Shown here in pieces: positions 28,351 through 40,950 of a stretch of 64,000 bases of DNA. Below the pieces are notes generated by a model. It did no database searches, was not told the origin of the DNA, and saw only the letters and a program-made list of their open reading frames with translations. How positions within the stretch are numbered: position 1 is the first letter of the stretch; each line of letters opens with the position of its first letter. A program made the translations under genes and the position numbers. The DNA lies in contig NZ_LR732816.1 in the NCBI RefSeq assembly GCF_902506205.1, positions 1-64,000 of the forward strand, read 5' to 3'. This stretch comes from Brevundimonas sp. G8 (GTDB lineage: Bacteria > Pseudomonadota > Alphaproteobacteria > Caulobacterales > Caulobacteraceae).

Positions 28351-29670
28351 ATGACGGCGACGAAACCGATGACGATCGGGATCGATTTCGGCACGACCAA
28401 TACGGTCGTCGCCCTGACCGATGAGCACGGCCTGGCTCAGCTCGTGACCTTCGATGCGGTCGAGGGCCAGACCACCACCTTCCGCTCGGCGCTCAGCTTC
28501 CAGATCCATCAGGGCGTGGACGGCCAGCCGCCCGAGCGCGTGGTCGAGGCCGGGCCCTGGGCCATCGCCGCCTATGTCGAGGATCCGCTGGAGACCCGCT
28601 TCATCCAGTCGTTCAAGACCTTCGCCGCCAGCGCCGCCTTCACCGAGACCCGCATCGACAACCGTCGCTATGCGTTTGAGGATCTGCTGGCCGCCTTCCT
28701 GCTGCGCCTGCGCTACCATGCGGGCGACGAGCTGGCGAACACCCCGCCCGCCGTCATCGTCGGCCGCCCCGTCACCTTTGCAGGCGGCAATCCCGACGAG
28801 ACCTTGGCCCTGTCGCGCTATCAGACGGCGTTCGAGCGGCTGGGCTTCACCGACATCCGCTATGCGCACGAGCCGGTCGGAGCCGCCTTCTATTTCGCGC
28901 GCCAGCTGAAGGAGGACGCCACGGTTCTGGTCGCCGATTTCGGCGGCGGCACCAGCGACTTCTCCATCATCCGGTTCGAGCGGACGGACGACGGCCTGCG
29001 GTCGACGCCGTTGGCCCGCTCGGGCGTGGGCGTGGCGGGCGACGCCTTCGACTATCGGATCATCGACCAGCTGGTCTCGCCCGAACTGGGCAAGGGCGGG
29101 CTCTACAGCTCGGTCGGCAAGCAACTGCCGATCCCGCAGCGGTATTATTCCGCCTTCGCCCGCTGGGATCAGTTGGCCCTGCTGCGCGCATCACGGGACA
29201 TGCGCGACATCCGATCCCTGGCCCGTACGGCGCTGGAGCCGGAGAAGATCGAGCGCCTGATCGAAGTGCTGGACGACAACCACGGCCATGACCTGTACCG
29301 CGCCGTGTCCACGCTGAAGATGGCCCTGTCGGTCGAGGAGACCGCAACCTTCCTGTTCCAGGCCGGCGGCGTCCATATCGAAAAGCCGGTCGCCCGCAGC
29401 GATTTCGAACGCTGGATCGCGCCGGAACTGGCCGCCATCGAGGGCGCGGTGGACGAGGCCATGGCCCGCAGCGGCCTGGGCCCCGAAACCATCGACCGCG
29501 TCTTCCTGACCGGCGGCACCTCCTTCGTGCCAGCCGTGCGCGCCATCTTCCAGAGCCGTTTCGGCGCCGAGCGGATCGAGACTGGCGGCGAGTTCGAATC
29601 CATCGCCGCCGGCCTGGCCCTGATCGGACGCGAAAAGGATATGGACCTGTGGAGCGAGAAGGTCGCCTAG
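28351..29670 (+). CDS. yegD: Hsp70-family protein, YegD-like
   Basis: A 439-residue ATPase of the actin/Hsp70 fold without the substrate-binding half of DnaK, the plan of YegD-type chaperones. Visible nucleotide-binding motifs are IGIDFGTTNTVVAL at the N-terminus, VADFGGGTSDFSII in the middle and VFLTGGTSFVPAVR near the C-terminus. Its client and partner are unknown in this family. It stands alone on its strand. Its TAG stop shares the sequence CTAG with the stop of the convergent acyl-CoA dehydrogenase gene. Confidence 0.85.
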   Translation: MTATKPMTIGIDFGTTNTVVALTDEHGLAQLVTFDAVEGQTTTFRSALSFQIHQGVDGQPPERVVEAGPWAIAAYVEDPLETRFIQSFKTFAASAAFTETRIDNRRYAFEDLLAAFLLRLRYHAGDELANTPPAVIVGRPVTFAGGNPDETLALSRYQTAFERLGFTDIRYAHEPVGAAFYFARQLKEDATVLVADFGGGTSDFSIIRFERTDDGLRSTPLARSGVGVAGDAFDYRIIDQLVSPELGKGGLYSSVGKQLPIPQRYYSAFARWDQLALLRASRDMRDIRSLARTALEPEKIERLIEVLDDNHGHDLYRAVSTLKMALSVEETATFLFQAGGVHIEKPVARSDFERWIAPELAAIEGAVDEAMARSGLGPETIDRVFLTGGTSFVPAVRAIFQSRFGAERIETGGEFESIAAGLALIGREKDMDLWSEKVA

Positions 29671-30785
29671 AACCCCTGCGCCCTCGCCACCCGTTCGGCG
29701 TGGAAACCGGCGTCGCCCAGCAGCTCGTTCAGCACCCGCACTCGCTTCATGAACAGGCCGACGTCGAACTCGTCGGTCATGCCGACGCCGCCGTGCATCT
29801 GGACCGCCTCCTGCACCGCCAGTTCGGCGACGCGCCCCGCCTTGGCCTTGGCGATGGAGGCCGCCAGCGACGCCCCCTCGCGCCCCTCGTCGATGGCGAT
29901 CTGGGCGCCGATCGTCGCCGCCCGCGCCAGCTCCAGCTCTGAAAAAAGGTGCGCCGCCCGGTGCTGCAACGCCTGGAACTCGCCGATCAGCTTGCCGAAC
30001 TGTTTGCGGGTCCGCAGGTAATCCAGCGTCGTCTTGAACGCCTGATCGCCCGCGCCGGTCAGGCTGGAGGCCGCACAGGCCCGCCCCAGGCTCAGCGCGT
30101 CGTCCAGCAACGCCTCCCCGCCCCCGACCGCGCCGATCACCGCGTCCGCATCGACCGCAACATCGGTCAGCATGACCCTCGCGGCGTTATGCGCATCCAC
30201 CATCATGGTGCGCTCGACCGCGACCCCCGCCGTCGCCGGATCGATCAAGAACAGCGTCGTTCCCTCTTCAGCCGTCGCCACCACGATCAGGGCGTCCGCC
30301 ACATGGCCGTCCAGCACGAAGGCCTTGGCCCCGTTCAGCTTGAAACCGTTGCCCGCGCGTTCGGCCCGCGTGGCGATCCGCGACGGCGCATGCTTGGCGC
30401 CCTCGTCAACCGCCAGCGCCAGGATCGCCTCGCCCGCAGCGATCCTGGGCAGCCATTCTTGCTGCGCCTGCGACCCGCCCTCGATCAGCACCTTGGCCGA
30501 CAGGATCGACGATCCCAGATAGGGCGACGGCGTCAGGGTGCGCCCCAGGCTCTCGGCGATCACACCCGCCTCGACGGCCCCCAGCCCCATGCCGCCCAGC
30601 GCCTCGGGGATGATGACGCCGGCGAAACCCATTTCGCCGAACGCCCGCCACAGGTCGCGCGACACGCCGTCGGCGTCGCGCTCGTTCCGCAGCTTTCGCA
30701 TGTGGGCGATCGGCGCCCGTTCGTTCAGGAATCCGTCGGCGGCGTCCTGCAACATCGTCTGTTCTTCGGTCAGGATCAGCGGCAT
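29667..30785 (-). CDS. Acyl-CoA dehydrogenase (small type)
   Basis: A 372-residue FAD enzyme. The N-terminal helical domain leads into the central beta domain. The C-terminal part has the family signature YLRTRKQFGKLIGEFQALQH and VQMHGGVGMTDEFDVGLFMKR. It oxidises the alpha-beta bond of an acyl-CoA; the substrate cannot be told. It lies 4 bp behind a larger acyl-CoA dehydrogenase. Such adjacent unequal pairs often form heteromers acting on unusual acyl-CoAs (e.g. PimC/PimD, steroid ring enzymes), so I expect the two to work together. Confidence 0.85.
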   Translation of the reverse strand: MPLILTEEQTMLQDAADGFLNERAPIAHMRKLRNERDADGVSRDLWRAFGEMGFAGVIIPEALGGMGLGAVEAGVIAESLGRTLTPSPYLGSSILSAKVLIEGGSQAQQEWLPRIAAGEAILALAVDEGAKHAPSRIATRAERAGNGFKLNGAKAFVLDGHVADALIVVATAEEGTTLFLIDPATAGVAVERTMMVDAHNAARVMLTDVAVDADAVIGAVGGGEALLDDALSLGRACAASSLTGAGDQAFKTTLDYLRTRKQFGKLIGEFQALQHRAAHLFSELELARAATIGAQIAIDEGREGASLAASIAKAKAGRVAELAVQEAVQMHGGVGMTDEFDVGLFMKRVRVLNELLGDAGFHAERVARAQGF

Positions 30786-30789
30786 CGTC

Positions 30790-31971
30790 TCACGCCCCCG
30801 GTAGTTGCAGCAGGTGTTTGGCGATGATGTTTAGCTGAACCTCGCTGGTGCCGCCCTCAATGGAGTTGGCCTTGGTCCGCAGCCAGTCGCGCGCCGTCTT
30901 GCCGTCGTGCGACCGCTCGCCCTCCCATTCCAGCGCATCGGCGCCGCCCGCCGCCATCAGCAGTTCGTGGCGCCGCTTGTTCAGCTCGGACCCATAGTAT
31001 TTCAGCATCGATGCGATGGCCGGATGCGCCTGTTTCGCCTTCACCTGATCCCCCACCCGCTCCATCGCCAGGCGGAAGGCCGCGGCGTCGATCTCCATAT
31101 CCGCGATCCGCGCCCGGAGCATCGGCTCGTCCAGCCGGCCGGCCTCGTCCGCGCCGATGGCGTCCAGCGCAACCTGTCCCACAGGCCGCCCGCCGCCGAC
31201 CTCGCCCATGGCGCCGATCATCGTCCGCTCGTGCGCCAACAGATATTTGGCCACGTCCCAGCCTCGGTTCAGCGTCCCGACCAGGTTTTCCTTCTCCACC
31301 CGCACATCGTCGAAGAAGGTCTCGCAGAAGGGTGACTTGCCGCTGATCAGGGTGATCGGCCGCGTCGTCACGCCCGGCGTCTTCATGTCGAACAGCACGA
31401 AACTGATGCCCAGATGTTTTGGCGCATCGGCATCCGTCCGCACCAGGCAGAAGATCCAGTCGGCCTTGTCCGCATAGGAGGTCCAGATCTTCTGGCCGTT
31501 GACGATCCAATGGTCGCCCTTGTCTTCAGCTTTCGTCTGGATAGCGGCCAGATCGGAACCGGCGCCGGGTTCGGAATAGCCCTGGCACCATCGGATCTCG
31601 CCGCGCACGATCTCGGGCAGGAAACGCTTCTTCTGCTCCTCGGTCCCGAAAGCCAGCAGCGCCGGGCCCAGCATCCAGACACCGAAACTGGCTAGGGCCG
31701 GCTGCGCCTTGATGCGCCGCAGTTCGGACGCCAGCACCTTGGCCTCCTCGCGGCTCAGCCCGCCCCCGCTGTATTCCGCCGGCCATTCCGGCGCCGTCCA
31801 GCCCCGCGCACCCATCCGCTCCAGCCACAGTTTGTGCGCCGGCGTCTTGAACGTGGCGTCACGGCCGCCCCAGATCATCTCGTCATCGGCCATCGGCCCG
31901 CGACATTCGGCGGGGCAGTGCGCCTCCAGCCAAGCGCGCGTCTCGGCGCGGAATCGCTCCAGATCGGTCAT
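30790..31971 (-). CDS. Acyl-CoA dehydrogenase (large type)
   Basis: A 393-residue FAD enzyme of the PimC/FadE-like group. Visible are WCQGYSEPGAGSDLAAIQT (flavin and substrate loop), WIVNGQKIWTSYADKADW, and the C-terminal SIEGGTSEVQLNIIAKHLL. I chose the ATG at 31971, which has GGGAG upstream; the frame is open to 32034 but those residues read poorly. First gene of the two-gene acyl-CoA dehydrogenase operon. A perfect dyad about 120 bp upstream (32092-32106) may be its operator. Confidence 0.85.
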   Translation of the reverse strand: MTDLERFRAETRAWLEAHCPAECRGPMADDEMIWGGRDATFKTPAHKLWLERMGARGWTAPEWPAEYSGGGLSREEAKVLASELRRIKAQPALASFGVWMLGPALLAFGTEEQKKRFLPEIVRGEIRWCQGYSEPGAGSDLAAIQTKAEDKGDHWIVNGQKIWTSYADKADWIFCLVRTDADAPKHLGISFVLFDMKTPGVTTRPITLISGKSPFCETFFDDVRVEKENLVGTLNRGWDVAKYLLAHERTMIGAMGEVGGGRPVGQVALDAIGADEAGRLDEPMLRARIADMEIDAAAFRLAMERVGDQVKAKQAHPAIASMLKYYGSELNKRRHELLMAAGGADALEWEGERSHDGKTARDWLRTKANSIEGGTSEVQLNIIAKHLLQLPGA

Positions 31972-32091
31972 CCATCGTCTCCCATGGCGTGCGTCGCTGA
32001 TCGGCCGGAGCCGATGCGAGACATCGTTGGACACGACCTTATCCAGGAAATCCTCGCCTTAGAAAGCGAAACCTGAATGCCGATCATATAG

Positions 32092-32106
32092 CTGACGTAA
32101 CGTCAG
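32092..32106. promoter_or_regulatory. Perfect dyad CTGACGT-A-ACGTCAG
   Basis: Seven-bp perfect arms around one base, overlapping the rodA stop codon and about 120 bp upstream of the acyl-CoA dehydrogenase operon. On the gene strand it is followed by TATATGAT, a possible -10 element. The size suits a TetR-type repressor, a class that often controls acyl-CoA genes; no such regulator is in the window. Confidence 0.4.
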
Positions 32107-33257
32107 ATCAGTCCATGGCCCTTGGGCAGTTCGGCGTAGCGGTGCACCCGCGTCGCCATCACCAGGCCGAAACCGATCATGACGGTCAGCATCACGGTGC
32201 CGCCATAGGACAACAACGGCATGGGCACGCCCACCACGGGTGCCAGCCCCATCACCATCGCCCCGTTGATCAGCACATAGAGGGCGAAGGTCGCCGTAAC
32301 CCCCGACGCGGCCAACCGCCCGAAGTGACTGTGCGACAGCGAGGCGATCCTCAGCGAGATCAGGATGATGGCGGCATAGCAGGCCAGCAAGGTGAAGGTG
32401 CCCACAAAGCCGAATTCCTCGGCGAAGGCTGCGAAGATGAAGTCGGTCTGACGTTCGGGCAGGAACTCCAGCTGGCTCTGGCTGCCCAGGCCGAACCCTC
32501 GCCCCAGCGGCCCGCCGGATCCCATGGCGATCTTGGACTGCACGATCTGATAGCCCTTGTCCGCCATATCGGCCTCGGGGCTCAGGAAGGTCAGCACGCG
32601 GTGACGCTGATAGTCGTGCATCCCGAACATGACATAGGGCGGCACCAGCACCGCCGCCGCCACGATCAAGGGCACAATGATCCGCCAGCTCAGGCCCGCC
32701 ACGAACATGATCGCGGCGCCCGTCATGCCGATCAGCATGGCTGACCCCAGGTCCGGCTGGTGCGCGACCAGCAGGAACGGCAGGCCGATGATCCCGACCG
32801 GGAAGATCAGCTTCCAGTGGAAACTCGCCTCCTTGGCCGAGGCCCCGTGATACCAGCGCGCCAGGGCCAGAACGACGCCGATCTTCATGATCTCGGACGG
32901 CTGGATGCGCGTGAAGCCCAGGTCCAGCCAGCGCGTCGCCCCCAGGGCGTGATACCCTAGCGGCGTCTCGACCAAGGCCAGCAGGAATAGCGCCATGCCA
33001 TAGATGGGATAGGCCAGGGCGAACCAGTAGCGGATATTGATCATCGACAGCGCCAGCATCAGCGCCAGACACATGCCGAACCGGATCAGGTGCTTCGCCG
33101 CCCACGGCGACCACGACCCGCCCGCCACCGAATACAGCATCAGGGCGCCGGTGCCGGACACCACGCACAGCAACGCCGTCAGCCGCCAGTCGATCTGACC
33201 CAGTTTGGTCGAGACACGTTCGCGCTCGCCGGGTCGTGAAAGCGCAGAGGCGGTCAA
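32103..33257 (-). CDS. rodA: Rod-shape SEDS glycosyltransferase RodA
   Basis: A 384-residue polytopic membrane protein of the SEDS family that polymerises peptidoglycan with PBP2 during elongation. Family features include HQPDLGSAM, the long loop with KGYQIVQSKIAMGSGG and LPERQTDFIFAAFAEEFG, and VVGVPMPLLSYGGT. The start is a TTG whose last two bases overlap the mrdA stop (TTGA). The frame is open far upstream inside mrdA but that is not coding. It is the last gene of the mreB-mreC-mreD-mrdA-rodA cluster. Confidence 0.93.
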   Translation of the reverse strand: MTASALSRPGERERVSTKLGQIDWRLTALLCVVSGTGALMLYSVAGGSWSPWAAKHLIRFGMCLALMLALSMINIRYWFALAYPIYGMALFLLALVETPLGYHALGATRWLDLGFTRIQPSEIMKIGVVLALARWYHGASAKEASFHWKLIFPVGIIGLPFLLVAHQPDLGSAMLIGMTGAAIMFVAGLSWRIIVPLIVAAAVLVPPYVMFGMHDYQRHRVLTFLSPEADMADKGYQIVQSKIAMGSGGPLGRGFGLGSQSQLEFLPERQTDFIFAAFAEEFGFVGTFTLLACYAAIILISLRIASLSHSHFGRLAASGVTATFALYVLINGAMVMGLAPVVGVPMPLLSYGGTVMLTVMIGFGLVMATRVHRYAELPKGHGLI

Positions 33258-35284
33258 CGGCCGGGCTCGGACAGATAGGGGCGTGGCCCGCTGGTCGCGG
33301 AGGGCGCAGGACGCGCGGCCTGAGGCGTCACGACCACGTCCGGCTCGGGCGCTGCGCCGACGACGCCATCCTCGACGATGGCGGCCCCGGTCGGTTCGGG
33401 CGGCAACGGCCGTTCGATCCGCGCGCGCATGTCGGGATCCTTCAACAGGACCGTGCGCATCACCTCGCGGGCGCGCGGCGCGCCGGCCGTGGCCCCGCCC
33501 TTGCCGCCGTGCTCGACGATGACGGCGACGGCGTAGCGCGGCGCATCCACCGGGGCGAAGGCGACGAACAGGTTGTGGTCCTTCAGCGCCCAGATCTCGC
33601 TCTTGCGCGACCCGGTGCCATAGTTGCGGACCTGAGCCGTGCCGGTCTTGCCCGCCATCTGGATGTCGCCCAGCCCCAGCTGGCTCTGGCGATAGGCCGT
33701 GCCGGAACGGTCGTTGGCCACGGCGATCATGCCCTGACGCACATATTCGACGTGGGCGGGATCGAACGGCAGATCCGGCGCCTCGGCGCCGCTGGGTTGC
33801 TCGACGCCGCCGATCGACTTGATCAGCCGCGGTTGCAGCTGTTTCTTGCCGTTCGCAAGGCGCGAGGTCATGACCGCCAGTTGCAGGGCGTTGACCGTGA
33901 TCGCCCCCTGCCCGATCGCGACCGACGTCGTCTCGCCCGGATGCCAGACGGGATCGCGCGGGAAGGTCCGGGCCTTCCATTCCGTGGACGGCAGCAGGCC
34001 CTTGCGCTGATTGCCGACACCGATGTCGAACTCGTGCTCGAAGCCGAGGGCTAGGCCGGCCTTGCGGATATTGTCGACGCCCGCGCGGTTGCACATGGCG
34101 TAGAAATAGACGTCGCAGGAGTTCTTGATCGCGTTGTGCATGTTCTGCACCCCGTGACGGCCCCAGCAGCGCTGCGTCCTGTTCCCGGTCCGATACGACC
34201 CTGTACAGACGACGGTGTTGTTCGGATCGACGCCCGCCTCCAGCAAGGCCAGCGCCGTCGTCGGCTTGAAGGTCGATCCCGGCGGGAAGGTGCCGTTCAG
34301 CGTCTTGTCCAGCAGCGGCTTGCGCTCATAGTCCGCCAGCGCGCGATAGGTCTTGGTCGGCACGCCGCCGACGAACAGGTTCGGATCGAACGACGGCGCC
34401 GACACCATGCACAGGATGTCGCCGTTACGCACATCCATGACGACACAGGCGCCCGACTCATCGCCGAACACCTCCAGCGCCCGGTTCTGCACGTCGGCGT
34501 CCAGCGTCAGTATGACTTCCTTGCCGGCGACCGCCGGCCGCGACCCGCCGATGTCCTCGGCGACTACGCGCCCGCGCGCATCGACCTCGACCCGGTTGCC
34601 GCCCGGCTCGCCGCGCAGCGACAGGTCCAGCGCCTTTTCGACGCCCTGCCTGCCGATGCGGAAACTGGGGTTGAACAACAGGGCCGGCGGTTGCTCGCCC
34701 TTGTCGCGGATCGCCTTGACGTCCCGGTCCGAGACTTTGGCCACATAGCCGATGACGTGAGCGAACGACCCGCCGAACGGATAGTATCGCGCCTCGTTCA
34801 TATCGACCATCACGCCCGGCAGCTCGTTGGCGTACTGATTGACCTTGGCGAACTCTTCCCAGGTCAGGTCGCTCTTGACTGGCACCGGGTTGAACTTGGA
34901 CGCCGCATTGACGTCGCGGATGATCGCTCGTCGCCGCTCGAGCGTGTCGGGCAGCACCCGTCCCAACAGGTCCAGCGTCTGATCCAGATCCTTGGTCTCG
35001 TCGCGCACGACCAGCACCCGGAAACTGGGGCGGTTGCCGGCGATGACGACGCCGTTACGATCCTTGATCAGGCCGCGCGGCGGCGGGACCATGCGGAAGT
35101 TGAACTGGTTTTGCGACGACAGGGTCGCATACTCCTGGGCCTGCACGACCTGAAGCTGGCCCAGACGCCCGATCAGCGCCGTGATGCCCAGCGCCGTCGC
35201 CCCGCCCAGCACGAAGGTGCGCCGCAGGAACGACCCCTGCCGCTCGTTCACGTCCGCAAAGAAAATGGAGGGTTCGCCGCTCAT
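33254..35284 (-). CDS. mrdA: Penicillin-binding protein 2, elongation transpeptidase
   Basis: A 676-residue class B PBP, anchored by a segment at ~24-42 and otherwise periplasmic. The pedestal region has PPPRGLIKDRNG. The transpeptidase domain shows Ser337-Thr-Phe-Lys340 (active site), Ser389-Cys-Asp and Lys546-Thr-Gly. It crosslinks peptidoglycan for side-wall growth with RodA. The C-terminus has a Pro/Ala-rich tail (~640-676) longer than in enterobacterial PBP2. It starts inside the mreD stop (ATGA). Confidence 0.95.
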   Translation of the reverse strand: MSGEPSIFFADVNERQGSFLRRTFVLGGATALGITALIGRLGQLQVVQAQEYATLSSQNQFNFRMVPPPRGLIKDRNGVVIAGNRPSFRVLVVRDETKDLDQTLDLLGRVLPDTLERRRAIIRDVNAASKFNPVPVKSDLTWEEFAKVNQYANELPGVMVDMNEARYYPFGGSFAHVIGYVAKVSDRDVKAIRDKGEQPPALLFNPSFRIGRQGVEKALDLSLRGEPGGNRVEVDARGRVVAEDIGGSRPAVAGKEVILTLDADVQNRALEVFGDESGACVVMDVRNGDILCMVSAPSFDPNLFVGGVPTKTYRALADYERKPLLDKTLNGTFPPGSTFKPTTALALLEAGVDPNNTVVCTGSYRTGNRTQRCWGRHGVQNMHNAIKNSCDVYFYAMCNRAGVDNIRKAGLALGFEHEFDIGVGNQRKGLLPSTEWKARTFPRDPVWHPGETTSVAIGQGAITVNALQLAVMTSRLANGKKQLQPRLIKSIGGVEQPSGAEAPDLPFDPAHVEYVRQGMIAVANDRSGTAYRQSQLGLGDIQMAGKTGTAQVRNYGTGSRKSEIWALKDHNLFVAFAPVDAPRYAVAVIVEHGGKGGATAGAPRAREVMRTVLLKDPDMRARIERPLPPEPTGAAIVEDGVVGAAPEPDVVVTPQAARPAPSATSGPRPYLSEPGR

Positions 35285-35799
35285 CTGAACCGAATATCCC
35301 CGTCGTCGAACCGCTCAAGCATCCAGTTGGCGATCGGAAACAGCAGAAGCGTCGGCACGATCTGTGCGATCAGCGGCAGGATCGCCGGCGCATTGGCCAC
35401 CCGAACCATGACGATCAGATAGGCCATGGCGAAGGCGCCCAGGGTGCAGGCGGCATAGGCGAAAAACCGGATCAAGCCTTCGTGGCCCGCCAGCAGATTG
35501 CGCGACAGCAGAACCGCCCCATAGACCGCCATCAGGCACAGCGCCCACAAACCCAAAGGACCGTTCCAGAACAGGTCGAGGAACAGACCGACCAGAAACA
35601 GCACCGCCGGCGCCGTCATCGACGGCCGGATCAACGGCCAAGCGAAGGCCAGCACCACGGGAATGACCGGCTCGGGCAGATGCAGGCCGAACAGATGAAA
35701 CGGCGTCCCCAGCACGACGGTGGCGGCCAGGGTGATCAGCGCCGGATAGACGATCCATTGCAGAGGTCCGACGACGCGGACCGCGACCGGCCGTCTCAC
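35281..35799 (-). CDS. mreD: Rod-shape protein MreD
   Basis: A 172-residue inner-membrane protein with about five hydrophobic segments, the size and place of MreD, part of the elongation complex. The GTG at 35799 overlaps the mreC stop (GTGA) and gives MRRPVAVRVVGPLQW at the start; a longer frame upstream is not coding. It overlaps mrdA by 4 bp. MreD sequences vary strongly, so the name rests as much on position as on sequence. Confidence 0.9.
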   Translation of the reverse strand: MRRPVAVRVVGPLQWIVYPALITLAATVVLGTPFHLFGLHLPEPVIPVVLAFAWPLIRPSMTAPAVLFLVGLFLDLFWNGPLGLWALCLMAVYGAVLLSRNLLAGHEGLIRFFAYAACTLGAFAMAYLIVMVRVANAPAILPLIAQIVPTLLLFPIANWMLERFDDGDIRFR

Positions 35800-36950
35800 G
35801 CCGCGCCTCCCGGAGCCGCAGTCGGGGCCGGGGCCGGGGCTGTTGCGACCGGCGCAGGCGCCGGGGTCACGGCCGCCGGTCTCGGCGTGTTCGCCGCCGG
35901 TCGCGCCGCAGTCGGCGGCGTTACGGCAGGCGTCGAAGCGGCTGCGGCCGCAGCGTTTGTAGCACGCACGCGCTCGGCCTGGGCCTGCTGAGCCGTCAGT
36001 CGACGCGCAGCGGCATCGCGTATGGCCCCGACCTCGGCCGCATTCGGCTCGGGCGCCGTCGTCAGGCCGGCCAGAGGCGGCGCATTCAGGGCGTCGGGGC
36101 TGACCAGTTGGCCAAAGGACTGGAACAACAGCACACGGACATAATCGACCGCGCCGTGATCGCTGAACAGTTTGACGCGCCAAGCGCCGTCGATGCCCTT
36201 CGCCGCCACCCCGACCGGCAGGCCGCGCGGCAGGCCTCCGCCGTCACCCGAACTCAGGATCCGGTCGCCCGCCTGGATCGAACCGACGCCGCGAATGAAC
36301 TCCAGACGGGGGCTATCGCCGCCGTCGCCGGTCAGCATGGCCCGTGCATCCGTGCGTTCGATCATGACCGGCGTGCGCGACGCCACGTCCGTCAGCAGAA
36401 CCATCCGGCTGACGCCGCTGGTCACGCCCGAGATGCGCCCGACCAAACCATGCTCGCTGATGACCGGGTTGCCGATGCGCACGCCCTTGGCCGAGCCGAC
36501 GTCTAGCAGCTTGGCGCGATTGAACGGCCCGCGTGCGTCGGAAATCGCTCGCCCCGTCGCCATGGCGACCGCCGGCTCGGTGCGCAGACCCAGCAGGGCC
36601 TCATACCGACCGTTGATGTTCTTTTGCGCGATGGCCTCGTCGCGCCAGCCGCGCAGTTCCACGATCTCGGCCTTCAGGCGGCGGTTCTCGCCGATCGCAA
36701 AAAAATAGCCGCCGACATAGTCTCTGGCGGCGCCGGCCCATCGCACCGGCGCGGCGAACACGCCGCCCACCGGCCCGGCCGCCGCTTCGAACCCGCCCCG
36801 TGCGGCGCCCATGCTTGAGCCGCCCTCGGGCGTCGTCCGGTCGCCCAGCAACAGGACGACCGCCCCGATGACAGCCACGACGACGACTACCGCAGCGGTC
36901 CACGCCAGCGGCACCTTGATGTTTTCAAAAGGGCCGTCGCGAAACGCCAC
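35796..36950 (-). CDS. mreC: Rod-shape protein MreC
   Basis: A 384-residue periplasmic scaffold with one membrane anchor near the N-terminus (WTAAVVVVVAVIGAVVLLL), a coiled coil (ENRRLKAEIVELRGWRDEAI) and the paired beta domains (VISEHGLVGRISGV, MVLLTDVASRTPVMIERT). The last ~110 residues are an Ala/Pro-rich tail, long for MreC. I chose GTG at 36950 because GGAAGG lies 6 nt upstream; a TTG at 36968 would add six residues. It lies 150 bp after mreB and overlaps mreD. Confidence 0.92.
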   Translation of the reverse strand: MAFRDGPFENIKVPLAWTAAVVVVVAVIGAVVLLLGDRTTPEGGSSMGAARGGFEAAAGPVGGVFAAPVRWAGAARDYVGGYFFAIGENRRLKAEIVELRGWRDEAIAQKNINGRYEALLGLRTEPAVAMATGRAISDARGPFNRAKLLDVGSAKGVRIGNPVISEHGLVGRISGVTSGVSRMVLLTDVASRTPVMIERTDARAMLTGDGGDSPRLEFIRGVGSIQAGDRILSSGDGGGLPRGLPVGVAAKGIDGAWRVKLFSDHGAVDYVRVLLFQSFGQLVSPDALNAPPLAGLTTAPEPNAAEVGAIRDAAARRLTAQQAQAERVRATNAAAAAASTPAVTPPTAARPAANTPRPAAVTPAPAPVATAPAPAPTAAPGGAA

Positions 36951-37100
36951 GGGCGACCTTCCACTCAAAGGGTTGGAATCGGCAGGACGCCCCCTGCCGC
37001 TCAGCCTGCCTATCGCAGGATCAAGGCCGGAATGGAACCGTGATCACGCAGGCCTGAAAAGGATTTGCGGCCAAGCTTTCGCCTGGCCGCAACGAACGGA

Positions 37101-38183
<1,083 letters not shown>

Positions 38184-38364
38184 TCACAGTCGACCTGGCG
38201 ACGCCCCAACTGTCTCGACATCCCCACGCCGGACAGTTCCTGATCGTCTTCGCCACGCCTACTAGCGGCGGGTGTGCCTGTATGAAACCGGGATTACAAG
38301 CCCTGATGACGGTCTCGTCATATAGGGTTCGTATCGGGCGACCGACCGCCTGTGGATGCAGGGC

Positions 38365-38820
38365 TCAGGACGATGCTACGCCCTTGCTCCGTGCGGCGCC
38401 GGAACGGGCGTCGGCCGCCTCCATCGCCGGATAAAGCGTGTCGTCCTCTCGCGCGACACGGTGCGCCAGGGCGCCGATCAGGCCCTTGGTCGCCGTCGCG
38501 AACCGGTTCCGATCCGAAAGGATCTTGGCCTGCGACCACTCTCCGAAGTAATGCGCCCAGGCTCCACTGACCGCCCCCATGTCATCGACATAGTCCTGCG
38601 CCAACTGACGGACCGCAGGGTCGTGCGACGTCATCAGCACGGGGTACAGTTCCCCATCCTCAATCGCGAGATGTTCGATCAGGGCTGTGTTCAGCGCGCC
38701 CATCAGTTCGCGGGCGCGTACGGCGTCTTCTTTCGTCTTCAGGACTTCAGCCAGCCCACCCAGCGCGCTGGCCAGGCGGATGATGCGACGATGCTGCGCC
38801 TTCAGTATCTCGACATCCAT
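38365..38820 (-). CDS. Hemerythrin (HHE) domain protein
   Basis: A 151-residue four-helix protein with metal-ligand-like motifs spaced as in HHE domains: KAQHRRIIR near the start, IEHLAIEDGELYPVL, then AHYFGEW and LAHRVAREDDTLYPAM. Such proteins bind a di-iron centre and act in oxygen or nitric-oxide sensing or iron handling; the role here is unknown. It is a single gene between mreB and a VTT-domain gene. Confidence 0.85.
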   Translation of the reverse strand: MDVEILKAQHRRIIRLASALGGLAEVLKTKEDAVRARELMGALNTALIEHLAIEDGELYPVLMTSHDPAVRQLAQDYVDDMGAVSGAWAHYFGEWSQAKILSDRNRFATATKGLIGALAHRVAREDDTLYPAMEAADARSGAARSKGVASS

Positions 38821-38894
38821 CGCGACACCTCCAAGACAGTGATATCACAACCTTTGAATGAATCACACCTGAAGAGAGGACTACGTGTCGTTCC

Positions 38895-40939
<2,045 letters not shown>

Positions 40940-40950
40940 GAACGGGAAGA

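Noticed and set aside
33257..34094. RodA extended to 34094 (663 codons)
   Set aside because: The extra part lies inside mrdA in another frame and reads as Arg/Gly-rich noise; TTG at 33257 overlaps the mrdA stop.
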